A DNA stretch of 64,000 nt from Seleniibacterium sp963677135. GTDB lineage: Bacteria > Desulfobacterota > Desulfuromonadia > Desulfuromonadales > Geopsychrobacteraceae. The notes beneath the pieces were generated by a model, which had not been told where the DNA came from, searched no databases, and saw nothing but the letters and a program-made list of their open reading frames with translations. Below are positions 33,262-42,188 of this stretch, one piece after another. The translations under genes were made by a program, and so were the position numbers. Positions within the stretch are counted from its first letter, which is position 1. Every line of letters begins with the position of its first letter. The stretch is taken from NCBI GenBank assembly GCA_963677135.2, contig CAXXLS010000011.1:1-64000 (forward strand), in the 5' to 3' direction.

Positions 33262-33488
33262 AACACGGTACTGGATTTTATAACCTGTCTGAATTATTCT
33301 TTTACCGGTTCCTGTTCAAGGATCAGGTATCCCTGCTTTTTTATGTACCTTCAGCAACGCTTCTGGTAGATTCCAGATATTCAGAAAAATACATAGATGA
33401 ACGCTTCGCTCCCGGTGCAGAGAGTGGCGCGTGCCTGGCCGTGACGGCGCTGCTGCCAGGATATCACCGCAAAATCGGATAGCTCGGC

Positions 33489-34343
33489 ATGAACATGTTC
33501 AGCGATTTTGAGTCGATTATCAAAAATATGGGGGAATTGCCCCCTTCTCCGATTGTGGCAACGAAAATTCTCGAATTGCTGCGCAAACCGGACCTCAAGA
33601 TCAAGGATCTCGCCAATGCGGTCTCCCTTGATCCGGTTATCTCCGCACGGCTGCTGCGCATGGCCAACTCGGTCTTTTATCAACAGGTCAAGCAGGTCAG
33701 TTCCGTCGATCGGGCGATCATCGTCATCGGTGAAGACGCCCTGAAAAATATGGCCCTTGAATATAGTCTGCGCAGCACCCATAAAACATATGGTATTATT
33801 GAACGAAAATTGTGGGAAAATTCCATCGGCTGTGCGGTGGCCTGCCGAATGATCGCCGAGAAGGTCACTGATCTTGACAAGGGGGAAGCGTACCTGGCCG
33901 GACTGCAGCACCATATTGGCAAGGTGCTGATGCTGAATCGGGACAAAGATCTTTACCGCCAGGTTCTGAAGATCGTGGAAGAGGGAAAAGGACAGTTGCG
34001 CGATGTCGAACGGGGGTTGTTCGCCTATTCCCATGAGATGGTCGGGGCCGCGCTGCTCGATTACTGGAACTATCCGAAGCGGATTGTCGATGCGACCCTT
34101 TATCACCACGATTTTGAAGGGCTGCTCGAGACCGATCCGGTCGTCTACAGGCTTTGCGCGGTCCTCTACCTGGCCAGCGACTTCTGTCGCCATTTCGGGA
34201 TTGGTTATGCCGAGGAAGAACCGATCGACCTGGCCATCAGCAGGGGGGCTCTGGCTCTTGAGGCCAACCCGATGCTGGTCGATGACCTGGTTGCAAAATT
34301 TTATCCTGAATTTATCAAAGAGCGTAAGCTGTTTCTTTCGTAG
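33489..34343 (+). CDS. HDOD domain signalling protein
   Basis: A 284-residue protein that is essentially one HDOD domain, the degenerate HD-hydrolase output domain used in bacterial signalling. LPPSPIVATKILELLRKPDLKIKDLANAVSLDPVISARLLRMANS (about residues 17-60) is diagnostic. YLAGLQHHIGKVLML and YSHEMVGAALLDYWNYPKRIVDATLYHH continue the domain. No catalytic HD pair is complete, so it is more likely a scaffold than an enzyme. The ribosome site is poor. The preceding 227-base gap shows nothing supportable. Confidence 0.88.
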   Translation: MNMFSDFESIIKNMGELPPSPIVATKILELLRKPDLKIKDLANAVSLDPVISARLLRMANSVFYQQVKQVSSVDRAIIVIGEDALKNMALEYSLRSTHKTYGIIERKLWENSIGCAVACRMIAEKVTDLDKGEAYLAGLQHHIGKVLMLNRDKDLYRQVLKIVEEGKGQLRDVERGLFAYSHEMVGAALLDYWNYPKRIVDATLYHHDFEGLLETDPVVYRLCAVLYLASDFCRHFGIGYAEEEPIDLAISRGALALEANPMLVDDLVAKFYPEFIKERKLFLS

Positions 34344-34470
34344 CGGCTTGCGGAGAGTCGGAGGGTGGAGACAGGCAGGTGCGGCAGAGTGGGATCGTCC
34401 GGCCCTGCGTGGTTAATCTGTATTGATTTGAAATCATTATTCGGTGGGATGAAGACAAGGAGTTGAGCTT

Positions 34471-35562
34471 ATGTGCAAGAAAATTTTCGTTGCAGCAACG
34501 GGGCAGAACTGTGGAAAGACAACGACCAGCGTGTCGTTGTTGCATCTTGCTCGAAAAAAATATAAACGGGTCGGGTTCATCAAGCCCTTCGGCCCGAAAA
34601 GAACGTCCTACCTGGGGCGTTCCGTCGATGTCGACGCGGCTCTGATCGCTCATGTCTATGACATGGATGACAAACTTGAGCTGATGTCTCCGGTCGTTCT
34701 CGACCAGTACACGACCCGCGATTTTCTTGAGAATCGCAAAGACCCCCAGGTCTATCTCGACAAAATCGTCAAGGCCGTCGACACCCTGGAAAAAGACTGT
34801 GACTTTCTGATTATCGAGGGGGCCGGGCACAGCGGCGTCGGTTCCGTCATGGGCATGAATAACGCCCAGCTTGCCAGCTGGCTGGAAGCTCCCGTGCTGA
34901 TGGTGACCGGCGCCGGGGTCGGAAACGTCATCGATGTGGTTCACCTGAACCTGGCCCTGTTCAAGGAGTTCGGTACCGAGGTCAGAATGATCCTGCCCAA
35001 CAAGCTGGTGAGCAGCAAGCGGAAAAGAACGCTCAAGTATCTTGAGATGGCCTTTGAGGATACCGACCTGAAGGTTGTCGGGGGATTCAACTATTCGCCG
35101 ATCCTGGCCGATCCGACCCTGAAATACCTTTCCGAACTGCTGAAGCTCGATCTTCATGGCTCCAAGAACCAGTACAGCCGCATCGTCCATAACGTCCAAC
35201 TTGCGGCCCCGGCGACCCAGCGGGTTGTCGATCTGCTCAAAGATTCCAGCCTGGTCATCGTCACCAGCAGCCGTGATGAAGTCCTGGTCATGCTGTCTAC
35301 GCTTTATCACATGAAGGAATATCGCAAGAAGATTGCCGGCCTGGTGATCGTCGGGGTGACTCCTGTGGCCGACATCGTTCAGAAGGTTATCGACGATTCC
35401 GGGATCCCATACATGAGGACGCCGGCCACTACCGCCGAGGTGTACACCTGCATCCGCGAAGACGTCGCCAAAATCGGTGTGGACGACGAAGAGAAAATCG
35501 AACTGGTTCAGCGTCTTGCCGAATCGGAACTGGATTTCGATCTGATCGATTCCATTTTTTAA
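34471..35562 (+). CDS. P-loop NTPase with DRTGG domain
   Basis: A 363-residue protein resembling the N-terminal regulatory part of long phosphotransacetylases without the catalytic half. Residues 1-215 are a BioD/CobQ-like P-loop domain (AATGQNCGKTTTS at about residue 8; LIIEGAGHSGVG as the acidic motif). Residues about 220-330 are a DRTGG domain, with the SSRDEVLVM and VIVGVTPVADIV region. It may sense nucleotides or acetyl-phosphate metabolism, but no activity can be assigned. AGGAG precedes the ATG. Neighbours are HDOD and TPR genes. Confidence 0.8.
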   Translation: MCKKIFVAATGQNCGKTTTSVSLLHLARKKYKRVGFIKPFGPKRTSYLGRSVDVDAALIAHVYDMDDKLELMSPVVLDQYTTRDFLENRKDPQVYLDKIVKAVDTLEKDCDFLIIEGAGHSGVGSVMGMNNAQLASWLEAPVLMVTGAGVGNVIDVVHLNLALFKEFGTEVRMILPNKLVSSKRKRTLKYLEMAFEDTDLKVVGGFNYSPILADPTLKYLSELLKLDLHGSKNQYSRIVHNVQLAAPATQRVVDLLKDSSLVIVTSSRDEVLVMLSTLYHMKEYRKKIAGLVIVGVTPVADIVQKVIDDSGIPYMRTPATTAEVYTCIREDVAKIGVDDEEKIELVQRLAESELDFDLIDSIF

Positions 35563-35624
35563 CTGCGCGAGGTCGCTGCGGCCTGTTCGCTGAACACCTA
35601 AAGTCATGATGGAGAACCCGGTTC

Positions 35625-36854
35625 ATGGGGCTGTTTGGAAAACTATTTGGAGGAGGTCCGTCTCTGGACCGGTTGCGCAGAGCAGTGCAACAGAAACGTT
35701 ACGCCGATGCCAGGATCCTGGCGGAAGAACTGCTGTCTCAGGATCTTGACGAAAGGGAAAAACAGGACATTCTGCCCCTGGCGGCCGAGGCTGGCGATCA
35801 ACTCGCCCGCATGAATTTCGAAGAGGGACTCGGCTTTCAGCGTAATGGCCAGTTTGAACAGGCCATGGAATACCTGCAGCTGGCCAGCGAGCTGGTCCAC
35901 AGTGACAGTTTGCGCGATGAGATCAGCGCGGCCATGGGGCCGCAGCCTGATCCGACGGACGCTTTTCCCCGGGAGAATGCTGCAACGGCCGACCGCACCG
36001 ATGGCCCAGGACCCGCTTTCGGGGAGGATGATCTGCAGCTCGATCTGATTCTGACCAGCTATCCGGAGGAGCTGCGCCAGCGGTATGAAGTGAAAAGCCC
36101 CCTTTTTAAAAAGGCTTTTTTGCAGACCCATTCCGGGGACGACCGGGCGGCCCTCGACAGTTGGCTGAAGGTTCCCGACCAGGAGCGTGATGAGCTCTAC
36201 TTCTTTGAGCTGGGATCCCTGTACGGTCGCAGCGGGGCTTTGACCGACGCTCGGACCTGTCTGGAGGAGGCGGTTAAAAAGAACCCTCAGATGGCTCTTG
36301 CCATCGAAGCCCTGGTGACGATCCTGCTTGGTCTCAAGGAGTTTGAAGCCGCGGAGAAAATTCTTCGTTCCCTGCTGGAAGAGGGTATGAATCCGCGTTT
36401 CTGCCACGCCCAGTTGACCTACCTGTATGCCAGTCAGGGAGAATTCGAAAAGGCGGCTCGGGAAGCGCGCCTTGGCCTGACCGTTCAGAACGGTGATCCT
36501 GCCTTTCTGCAACTTGCGGCGCAGGTTTTTGAGCAGCTGTCCGCCTTCGACGAGGCGGAGACGGCCCTCAAGAGAATCCCGGCGGGAGGTTGCTGCGGCG
36601 GAATCAGTCTGCCGCTGGCGGAATTCTGGCTGCGGCGGAACAAGGAGCTTGGCAGAATTCTCGACGTCTTTAATGCCGCCTGTCGTGAAGATCCGGAGAA
36701 TCCTCGCTGGCAATTGCGGGCGGCGCAGACCTACCTGGCGCGGAACTGGCGCAAGGATGCCCTCAAGCTGTTCAGGAAAGTCGTCGGTGATCCCCGCCTT
36801 GATCCGGACCTCGCCGAGGAAGCTGCCAGACAATTGGCACTGCTGCAGGAATAA
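35625..36854 (+). CDS. Tetratricopeptide-repeat protein
   Basis: A 409-residue soluble protein of helical repeats. Recognisable TPR-like blocks are RYADARILAEELLSQ (residue 25), GQFEQAMEYLQLASEL (about 75), GALTDARTCLEEAVKKNPQMALAIEAL (about 205) and QGEFEKAAREARLGLTVQNGDPAFLQLAAQVFEQLSAFDEAETAL (about 270-315). An acidic stretch near residues 105-140 breaks the repeats. No signal peptide is seen. Likely a protein-protein adaptor; partner unknown. The YbaK-like gene starts 2 bases after its stop. Confidence 0.8.
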   Translation: MGLFGKLFGGGPSLDRLRRAVQQKRYADARILAEELLSQDLDEREKQDILPLAAEAGDQLARMNFEEGLGFQRNGQFEQAMEYLQLASELVHSDSLRDEISAAMGPQPDPTDAFPRENAATADRTDGPGPAFGEDDLQLDLILTSYPEELRQRYEVKSPLFKKAFLQTHSGDDRAALDSWLKVPDQERDELYFFELGSLYGRSGALTDARTCLEEAVKKNPQMALAIEALVTILLGLKEFEAAEKILRSLLEEGMNPRFCHAQLTYLYASQGEFEKAAREARLGLTVQNGDPAFLQLAAQVFEQLSAFDEAETALKRIPAGGCCGGISLPLAEFWLRRNKELGRILDVFNAACREDPENPRWQLRAAQTYLARNWRKDALKLFRKVVGDPRLDPDLAEEAARQLALLQE

Positions 36855-36856
36855 TC

Positions 36857-37324
36857 ATGCCGGAGATCTCGGAAATCAGGGGTTACCTGGAGACCCACGG
36901 GATTGAGGTCTGGGAATATGAACAGGAGACCGCGACGGCCGCTACGGCAGCCGCCGCGGTCGGTTGTTCGGTTGCCGAAATAGCCAAAACCCTGCTGTTT
37001 ATTGTTGGAGGAACGGCTGTCGCCGTGGTGACCTGCGGCGATATGAAGGTCAAAAGTTCCCGCCTGAAAAAAGCCTTCCAGTTGTCCGGCAAGGTGAAAC
37101 TGCCGGAAGCCCGGGACGTTCAGCTCCATACCGGCTACCAACCCGGTGGGGTCTGCCCCTTTCTGCTGCCGGACACTCTTCCCCTGCTTCTTGATGAGTC
37201 CCTGAAGCGTTTTCCGGTCGTTTATGCCGCCGCCGGGAACAGTCATTCCGCGGTACCGATCTCGGTGGCCCAGCTGCAGGCTCTGACCGGTGCGGATCTG
37301 GCCGACATCTGCGACCCGGCCTGA
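36857..37324 (+). CDS. YbaK/ProX-like aminoacyl-tRNA deacylase domain protein
   Basis: A 155-residue stand-alone editing domain that would hydrolyse misacylated tRNA in trans. TAAAAAVGCSVAEIAKTLLFIVGG (about residues 28-55) and the conserved lysine-containing VKSSRLKKAFQL, then GYQPGGVCPF around residue 95, match the YbaK/ProRS-associated family. The tRNA target (Cys-tRNA-Pro, Ala-tRNA-Pro or other) cannot be read from sequence. It is tightly linked to the TPR gene. Confidence 0.85.
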   Translation: MPEISEIRGYLETHGIEVWEYEQETATAATAAAAVGCSVAEIAKTLLFIVGGTAVAVVTCGDMKVKSSRLKKAFQLSGKVKLPEARDVQLHTGYQPGGVCPFLLPDTLPLLLDESLKRFPVVYAAAGNSHSAVPISVAQLQALTGADLADICDPA

Positions 37325-37490
37325 GTCGCCGGTCCGGCAGCGGGGTTTTCCTGCCGCGGGCAACCAAGAAAATGGCCCGGAGGGGTTGATTTCCACCGGC
37401 AGACATGTAACCCTGCATAACTGAAGCAAAAGCACGACCCGGTTCCGGGACGGAGCTTACCAGGAAATACTCAAATCAACAGGAGAAGAC

Positions 37491-37919
37491 ATGACAGTTG
37501 TAGCAGGCAACAAGGTGAAATTACACTATACCGGAACCCTCGATAACGGCGAAGTTTTTGACAGTTCGCGCGGAAAAGATCCGTTTGAGTTCGAGGTCGG
37601 TGCCGGTCAGGTTATTCCGGGTTTCGATCAGGCCGTTCTCGGTATGAACGTTGGTGATACCAAGAAGGTGCGGATTCCGGAAGAGGACGCCTACGGAGCC
37701 TACAACGAGGAAATGGTTTTTGGTGCCGATCCCAATCAGTTTGAAGAGGGACTTTCTCCCAAGATCGGGCAGCAGTTCCAGACCCAGATGCCTGACGGCA
37801 CCCCCTTGCTGCTGACCGTCAAGGAAATTGCGGCTGATGGCAAAATCATGCTTGACGCCAATCATCCCATGGCCGGAAAAGCTCTCAACTTTGACCTGGA
37901 ACTGATCGAAATCAACTAA
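37491..37919 (+). CDS. FKBP-type peptidyl-prolyl isomerase (SlyD-like)
   Basis: Catalyses cis-trans isomerisation of Xaa-Pro bonds and probably acts as a chaperone. FKBP core: VKLHYTGTLDNGEVFDSS (residues 8-25), FEVGAGQVIPGFDQAVLGMNVGD (about 37-60). The insert-in-flap segment GAYNEEMVFGADPNQF follows, then HPMAGKALNFDLEL, which is characteristic of SlyD. The His/Cys-rich metal tail of E. coli SlyD is absent; the protein ends at 142 aa. AGGAGA precedes the ATG. Confidence 0.92.
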   Translation: MTVVAGNKVKLHYTGTLDNGEVFDSSRGKDPFEFEVGAGQVIPGFDQAVLGMNVGDTKKVRIPEEDAYGAYNEEMVFGADPNQFEEGLSPKIGQQFQTQMPDGTPLLLTVKEIAADGKIMLDANHPMAGKALNFDLELIEIN

Positions 37920-37946
37920 AGATTTCTGATTGCTCCGGCAAGTTCA

Positions 37947-38008
37947 AAACCGCAGAATTGCAGTGTTGAAAGATCCGTCTTTTTTACTGTAGTCTGCGGT
38001 TTTTTTTT
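37947..38008 (+). terminator. Terminator between the FKBP gene and dinB
   Basis: AAACCGCAGA (37947-37956) pairs with TCTGCGGTTT (from 37993) and is followed by a run of T to 38008. The loop is long (about 36 bases) and may fold further. Confidence 0.65.
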
Positions 38009-38022
38009 GAGGAGTGACCATT

Positions 38023-39093
38023 TTGCGAAAAATCATCCATATCGACATGGATGCCTTTTACGCCTCTGTCGAACAGCGGGACAATCCCGAACTCAGAGGA
38101 CGTCCTGTCATTGTCGGAGGCGACCCTCACGGTCGGGGCGTTGTTGCGACCTGTTCCTACGAAGCGCGTCGTTTCGGCATCCATTCGGCGATGTCGGCAG
38201 CGCGGGCTTTCAGACTTTGCCCCCAGGCCATCTTTGTCCGGCCCAGATTTCCTGTCTACCGCGACGTGTCGCGTCAGATCCGCGAGATCTTTCTGGGTTA
38301 TACGGAGTTGGTCGAACCGCTGTCCCTCGATGAAGCCTATCTGGATGTGACCGAGAATAAAGCAGGCATTCAGTCTGCGACCTGGATCGCTCAGGAGATC
38401 CGCCGCAAGATTTTCCAGGAGACCCGCCTGACCGCTTCGGCAGGCGTGTCCTATAATAAATTTCTGGCCAAGATCGCGTCTGATGTGAAGAAGCCCGATG
38501 GTCTGACGGTCGTCACACCGGAGCAGGCATTGCCGTTTATTGCCGATCTGCCCATCAGGCGGTTTCATGGCGTCGGCCGGGTCACCGAAAAGAAAATGCA
38601 GCGGCTGGGCATCGCCACGGGGGCTGATTTACGGCAATTTCCCCTGGAGAGACTGACCCAGGTTTTCGGCAAGGCTGGAGCCTATTATTACCATATCGCC
38701 AGGGGCATCGATGACCGGCCCGTGGTTCCCGACCGGGTGCGCAAATCGATCGGCAAGGAAACGACCCTCAGTGAGGATCTTGCCGATCGCAGCCAGATGC
38801 TGACCATCATCGGGGACCTGGCGGGAAAGGTCGGGGCGTTGCTCGAAGCGGCCCAGACCAGCGGTCTCACCTTGACCCTTAAGGTCAAATACGCCGATTT
38901 TCAGATCGTCACTCGGAGTACCAGCCGGGATCAGCCGATTCAGAGTGGCGCTGACATTCTCGCCCTGGCTGAAGATCTGCTCGCCAAAACGGACGCGGGC
39001 GAAAGAGCCGTGCGGCTGCTGGGTGTGACGATCTCCAACCTGACCACCGAGTTGCCCGCCCCCGCCATCGATCAGCTTGAACTGCCTTTCTAG
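38023..39093 (+). CDS. dinB: DNA polymerase IV (Y-family)
   Basis: Error-prone translesion polymerase. Palm motifs are IIHIDMDAFYASVEQRD (catalytic D8 and metal-binding D10) and SLDEAYLDVT (about residue 103), with YNKFLAKIASDVKKPDGLTVV following. The C-terminus ends QLELPF, a beta-clamp binding peptide. I prefer the TTG at 38023, 8 bases after GAGGAG, over the GTG at 38014 that overlaps that site. Length 356 aa. Confidence 0.94.
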   Translation: MRKIIHIDMDAFYASVEQRDNPELRGRPVIVGGDPHGRGVVATCSYEARRFGIHSAMSAARAFRLCPQAIFVRPRFPVYRDVSRQIREIFLGYTELVEPLSLDEAYLDVTENKAGIQSATWIAQEIRRKIFQETRLTASAGVSYNKFLAKIASDVKKPDGLTVVTPEQALPFIADLPIRRFHGVGRVTEKKMQRLGIATGADLRQFPLERLTQVFGKAGAYYYHIARGIDDRPVVPDRVRKSIGKETTLSEDLADRSQMLTIIGDLAGKVGALLEAAQTSGLTLTLKVKYADFQIVTRSTSRDQPIQSGADILALAEDLLAKTDAGERAVRLLGVTISNLTTELPAPAIDQLELPF

Positions 39094-39334
39094 CTCCCAT
39101 CATTTCACCCGGGCACTGTTTTTTCGCGACCTCGCTGGCGTATAATTTTCGAGAGCAAGGCCGAGGCCAAGGCGCGAAGGCCTGCTCAGGTCCTCGCCTC
39201 CTGCGAGTGGACTTTGATCCCTTGGCTGTGGCGTAGAGGAACGGCGGGAAATAGCCGCGGGCAATTTACAAATCTTTACGTCTTATATATTCGGAATGTG
39301 ATATATATTGCCGAACTTCAAAGGAGCATCGACC

Positions 39335-40159
39335 ATGAACATGCGAAAAGTGACATCTTTAACCGCTTTAATATCCTTCGTTCTGCTGATGCTGACCAGC
39401 ATCATTCTCTATATTGTTCCCGCCGGCCGGGTCGCTTACTGGGCCAACTGGACACTGTGGGGGCTGACCAAAGAGGAGTGGGGCGCCGTTCACATCAATC
39501 TCGGGTTTCTGCTGCTGATCGCGGTTCTGCTTCACATCTATTACAACTGGACGCCGATGGTCAGCTACATGAAAAACAAAGCACGCCAGTTCAGGTTGTT
39601 CACCCTTGATTTCAATGTCTCGCTGGCGGTGACTCTGGTGGTTTTTTTCGGGACGCTGGCCGGTATTCCGCCCATGAGTACGGTCATCAACCTGGGGGCC
39701 AAAATCAGCGAGGACGCCAATCTCTACTATGGGGAGCCACCTTATGGACATGCCGAACTGTCCCCCCTGGCAGACTTTGTCTACAAGGTTCATGCTGATC
39801 TTGAGGAAAGCCTGACAAGATTGCATGACGCCGGGATCGCAGTCTCCGACAATAATCAGTCCATCGGTCAGCTCGCCGAGGCCAACGGGGTTTCACCCCG
39901 GCGGATTTACGAAATCATCAAGCCTGAGGCGGCGGGCGAGGCGGCCGTGATGCCGGCGGAACCGCCGGGAGGAACCGGGCAGCGGAAACTGGCGGTGTTA
40001 TGTGAAATGTACGGACTGAATGTCGACGACATTCTCTCAGGGCTGGAAAAACAGGGAATCAAGGCAACCGCCGACCAGACCATGAAGGATATTGCCGCAG
40101 CCAACGGCAGGGATCCCCACGCCGTCTACGCGGCGATCTACGCCTTGCAGGCAGAATAG
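39335..40159 (+). CDS. DUF4405 membrane protein with C-terminal HTH-like repeats
   Basis: Residues 1-125 contain about three transmembrane helices (SFVLLMLTSIILYIVPAG; VHINLGFLLLIAVLLHIYYNW with paired His; VSLAVTLVVFFGTLAG), matching DUF4405, a cytochrome-b-like membrane domain that may bind haem through the histidines. The rest is soluble and holds a repeated helix-turn-helix-like unit: SIGQLAEANGVSPRRIYEII (about residue 176) and TMKDIAAANGRDPHAVYAAI (about residue 249). Its function is unknown; a membrane redox sensor is one possibility. AAGGAG lies 8 bases before ATG 39335. The upstream AT-rich patch (39278-39310) may be its promoter. Confidence 0.75.
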   Translation: MNMRKVTSLTALISFVLLMLTSIILYIVPAGRVAYWANWTLWGLTKEEWGAVHINLGFLLLIAVLLHIYYNWTPMVSYMKNKARQFRLFTLDFNVSLAVTLVVFFGTLAGIPPMSTVINLGAKISEDANLYYGEPPYGHAELSPLADFVYKVHADLEESLTRLHDAGIAVSDNNQSIGQLAEANGVSPRRIYEIIKPEAAGEAAVMPAEPPGGTGQRKLAVLCEMYGLNVDDILSGLEKQGIKATADQTMKDIAAANGRDPHAVYAAIYALQAE

Positions 40160-40252
40160 AATAGCTGGCTTAACGCCGAGCCGCTCTTTCGCTTCAGAGG
40201 CGTCTCGGCATTGCCGCCCTGCTTTTCGGTGCGAACCTCTACAGGTCTTTGT

Positions 40253-40744
40253 TCAGGCGTAAAGGCGGGCGACAAACTCGGCGATGCAGGCCGGTTTGTC
40301 CGAGCCGTCCAGTTCGACGGTGATCAGGTAGATGATCTGAACGGAATTCTTGACCTGCTCAACTTCCTGGATGGTGGTCCTGGCCCGGATCTTAGCCCCG
40401 ACCTTGACGGGAGAGGGGAAGCGTACCTTGTTCAGGCCGTAGTTCACCCGGTACTTCATGCCGGGATAGTTCTTCTGGAAAAAATCGGGATGGTTGCTTT
40501 CAGTCAGGTACGGCAGCAGCGACAATGTCAGGTAGCCGTGGGCGATGGTGCCCCCGTAGGGGGATTCTTTTGCAGCGCGATCCGGGTCGATATGAATCCA
40601 CTGCAGGTCGCCGGTGACTTCGGCGAAGGCATTGATGCGTTCCTGGTCGATTTCCAGCCAGGGGCCGACATGAATTTCCTGGCCGATCTTCGGCTCCAGA
40701 AAAGCGAGAAAGTCCTGTAATCGCGTTGCCTGATCCTGTTCCAT
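40253..40744 (-). CDS. MaoC-like dehydratase (R-specific enoyl-CoA hydratase type)
   Basis: A 163-residue hot-dog-fold protein. The catalytic dyad region is seen as FAEVTGDLQWIHIDPDRA (about residues 40-57, with Asp and His) followed by YGGTIAHGYLTLSLLPYL (about 63-80). It should hydrate trans-2-enoyl-CoA or related thioesters, possibly in fatty-acid or polyester metabolism. It follows the MazG-like gene by about 50 bases on the minus strand. AAAGGTG precedes the ATG. Confidence 0.9.
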   Translation of the reverse strand: MEQDQATRLQDFLAFLEPKIGQEIHVGPWLEIDQERINAFAEVTGDLQWIHIDPDRAAKESPYGGTIAHGYLTLSLLPYLTESNHPDFFQKNYPGMKYRVNYGLNKVRFPSPVKVGAKIRARTTIQEVEQVKNSVQIIYLITVELDGSDKPACIAEFVARLYA

Positions 40745-40795
40745 GAGTTTTCACCTTTCCATGAGTCACATCTGCCGACAGATTCTTGAATCGTA

Positions 40796-41098
40796 TCAGT
40801 TCTCAGCCGTTTTGCCGGAGGCTTCCGGCGTTTCGCCCGAAGTCAGCAGTTTATCGAGTTTTTTCCGTTTTTCCGCAATGGACTCTTCAATTTCTCGCGG
40901 GCCGAACATCCAGGTCAGCTGACCAAGCATCAGGGTCACGTCGGCAAGTTCGTCAATGACGCTCTGTTTGCTGATTTTTCCGCGCTGGAAGTGCTTCAAT
41001 GCGGCAATCAGTTCGGCACACTCTTCGACCATCTGCTCGTATTGGGCTTCAACGCCCCATTTATCAATGGTCGCCTGGTAAAGCTGTTCTTTATCCAT
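40796..41098 (-). CDS. MazG-like / all-alpha NTP pyrophosphatase domain protein
   Basis: A 100-residue helical protein. QYEQMVEECAELIAAL (about residues 19-34) and VIDELADVTLMLGQL (about 48-62) carry the EExxE and ExxD acids that bind magnesium in the MazG-like fold. The expected role is hydrolysis of a non-canonical NTP. It is short but complete for the family. The C-terminus is charged and probably disordered. Confidence 0.8.
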   Translation of the reverse strand: MDKEQLYQATIDKWGVEAQYEQMVEECAELIAALKHFQRGKISKQSVIDELADVTLMLGQLTWMFGPREIEESIAEKRKKLDKLLTSGETPEASGKTAEN

Positions 41099-41286
41099 CC
41101 CTGGGATCCATCCTGTTCGTCATGTTAGTCCGGAAAGTTGGCCCGGCGCAGATCGAATGGGGGGTGACAGGACCCTGACGTCTGTTCTGATCCTGATTGG
41201 TGGAAATGGCCTGGCCAGATTACTCATGAGGTTAAGGGAGACGCGCGCAAGGCGTCGTCGGAAAGATAACCGGAAAAGACCCCTGA

Positions 41287-42018
41287 TTATTCCGGCGGCC
41301 CTTTCTGCAGGAACAGGGCGAGTCGTTCTTCGACCATGGTCAGGTGCTCCATCATCCTTTCCCGGGCCAGTTCGGGCTGCCGGTTCTCTATGGCTTCCAG
41401 AATGCCGCCATGATGCCTGAGCAGGATCTCGATGTATCCTTCTTTGCGGTAGAATTCCCCCAAAGCAACCATGATGGTGGTCTGAAACAGGTTCTGAATC
41501 GTGTTGAGAACGTGAACCTGGAGGGTGTTGTGGGTGGCCGCCGTGATGGTCAGGTGGAACTGGAAATCGATCTCTGGATCCCATCCCCCGGTTTCGGCCT
41601 GCTCCAGCATGATATTATACAGATCCCGCAGGCGTTTGATCTGGGCCTCGTCAGCACGTTTCGCGGCGAGATAGGCAGACCAGGTTTCCAGGCCGATGCG
41701 CACTTCCGTCAGGGCATGGAGCATGCGGGGATCGCGGCGCTCCACCATGTTGGCCAGCGGGTCCGCCATGGTAGCGTCGGCCAGGGAGCGGACGTAGGTT
41801 CCCCCGCCCTGGCGTGCTTCAAGAAAACCCATGGCCTCAAGGACCATAATGGCTTCCCGGACAGAAGGGCGGCTGACGCCGAGGAGGGTTGCCAGCTCAC
41901 GCTCAGAAGGGATCCTCTGGCCGGGACCGAGGTCGCCTCGGGAGATGAGATCCTTGATCTGGTCGACGATTTCTTCGGAAAGCTTTTTAGGCCGGATGGG
42001 TTTAAATACAGTACTCAT
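41287..42018 (-). CDS. GntR-family transcriptional regulator, FCD (FadR/PdhR-like) subfamily
   Basis: A 243-residue regulator. The winged helix-turn-helix is at residues 10-75 (IPSERELATLLGVSRPSVREAIMVLEAMGFLEARQGGGTYV). The FCD effector domain is at about 95-230, with metal-ligand-type residues (DFQFHLTITAATHN; RHHGGILEAIENR), resembling regulators of lactate, pyruvate or other organic-acid genes. The upstream palindromes at 42036-42059 suggest it regulates itself. Its effector and other targets are not visible. Confidence 0.92.
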   Translation of the reverse strand: MSTVFKPIRPKKLSEEIVDQIKDLISRGDLGPGQRIPSERELATLLGVSRPSVREAIMVLEAMGFLEARQGGGTYVRSLADATMADPLANMVERRDPRMLHALTEVRIGLETWSAYLAAKRADEAQIKRLRDLYNIMLEQAETGGWDPEIDFQFHLTITAATHNTLQVHVLNTIQNLFQTTIMVALGEFYRKEGYIEILLRHHGGILEAIENRQPELARERMMEHLTMVEERLALFLQKGPPE

Positions 42019-42035
42019 AACATATCAATCTCCGT

Positions 42036-42059
42036 GGTCTTTGGTAAGACCTTTTACCA
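42036..42059 (-). promoter_or_regulatory. Overlapping palindromes, probable GntR operator
   Basis: GGTCTT-TGGT-AAGACC (42036-42051) and TGGTAA-GACCTT-TTACCA (42042-42059) are two overlapping perfect inverted repeats in the 5' leader of the FCD regulator, about 20 bases before its start. TGGT/ACCA half-sites are typical for this subfamily. Confidence 0.6.
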
Positions 42060-42188
42060 TAGTCTGTGGCCTAAAACAAGGTTAGATAACGGTGTTTGCC
42101 GGGAAAACAAACACCGCCGCGCTATGCCGATTTAGGAGATTGATCGGGGAATCCCTGGCGGTAGCCCTCCCTGGGAAGTAACATTCTG

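Noticed and set aside
33246..33482. 78-codon plus-strand frame between the CoA-binding and HDOD genes
   Set aside because: It overlaps the end of the CoA-binding gene, has no ribosome site and a composition unlike a folded protein.
40796..41098. MazG-like gene as part of a MazEF-type toxin system
   Set aside because: The protein has the all-alpha pyrophosphatase acids and no toxin or antitoxin partner beside it; neighbours are metabolic and regulatory.
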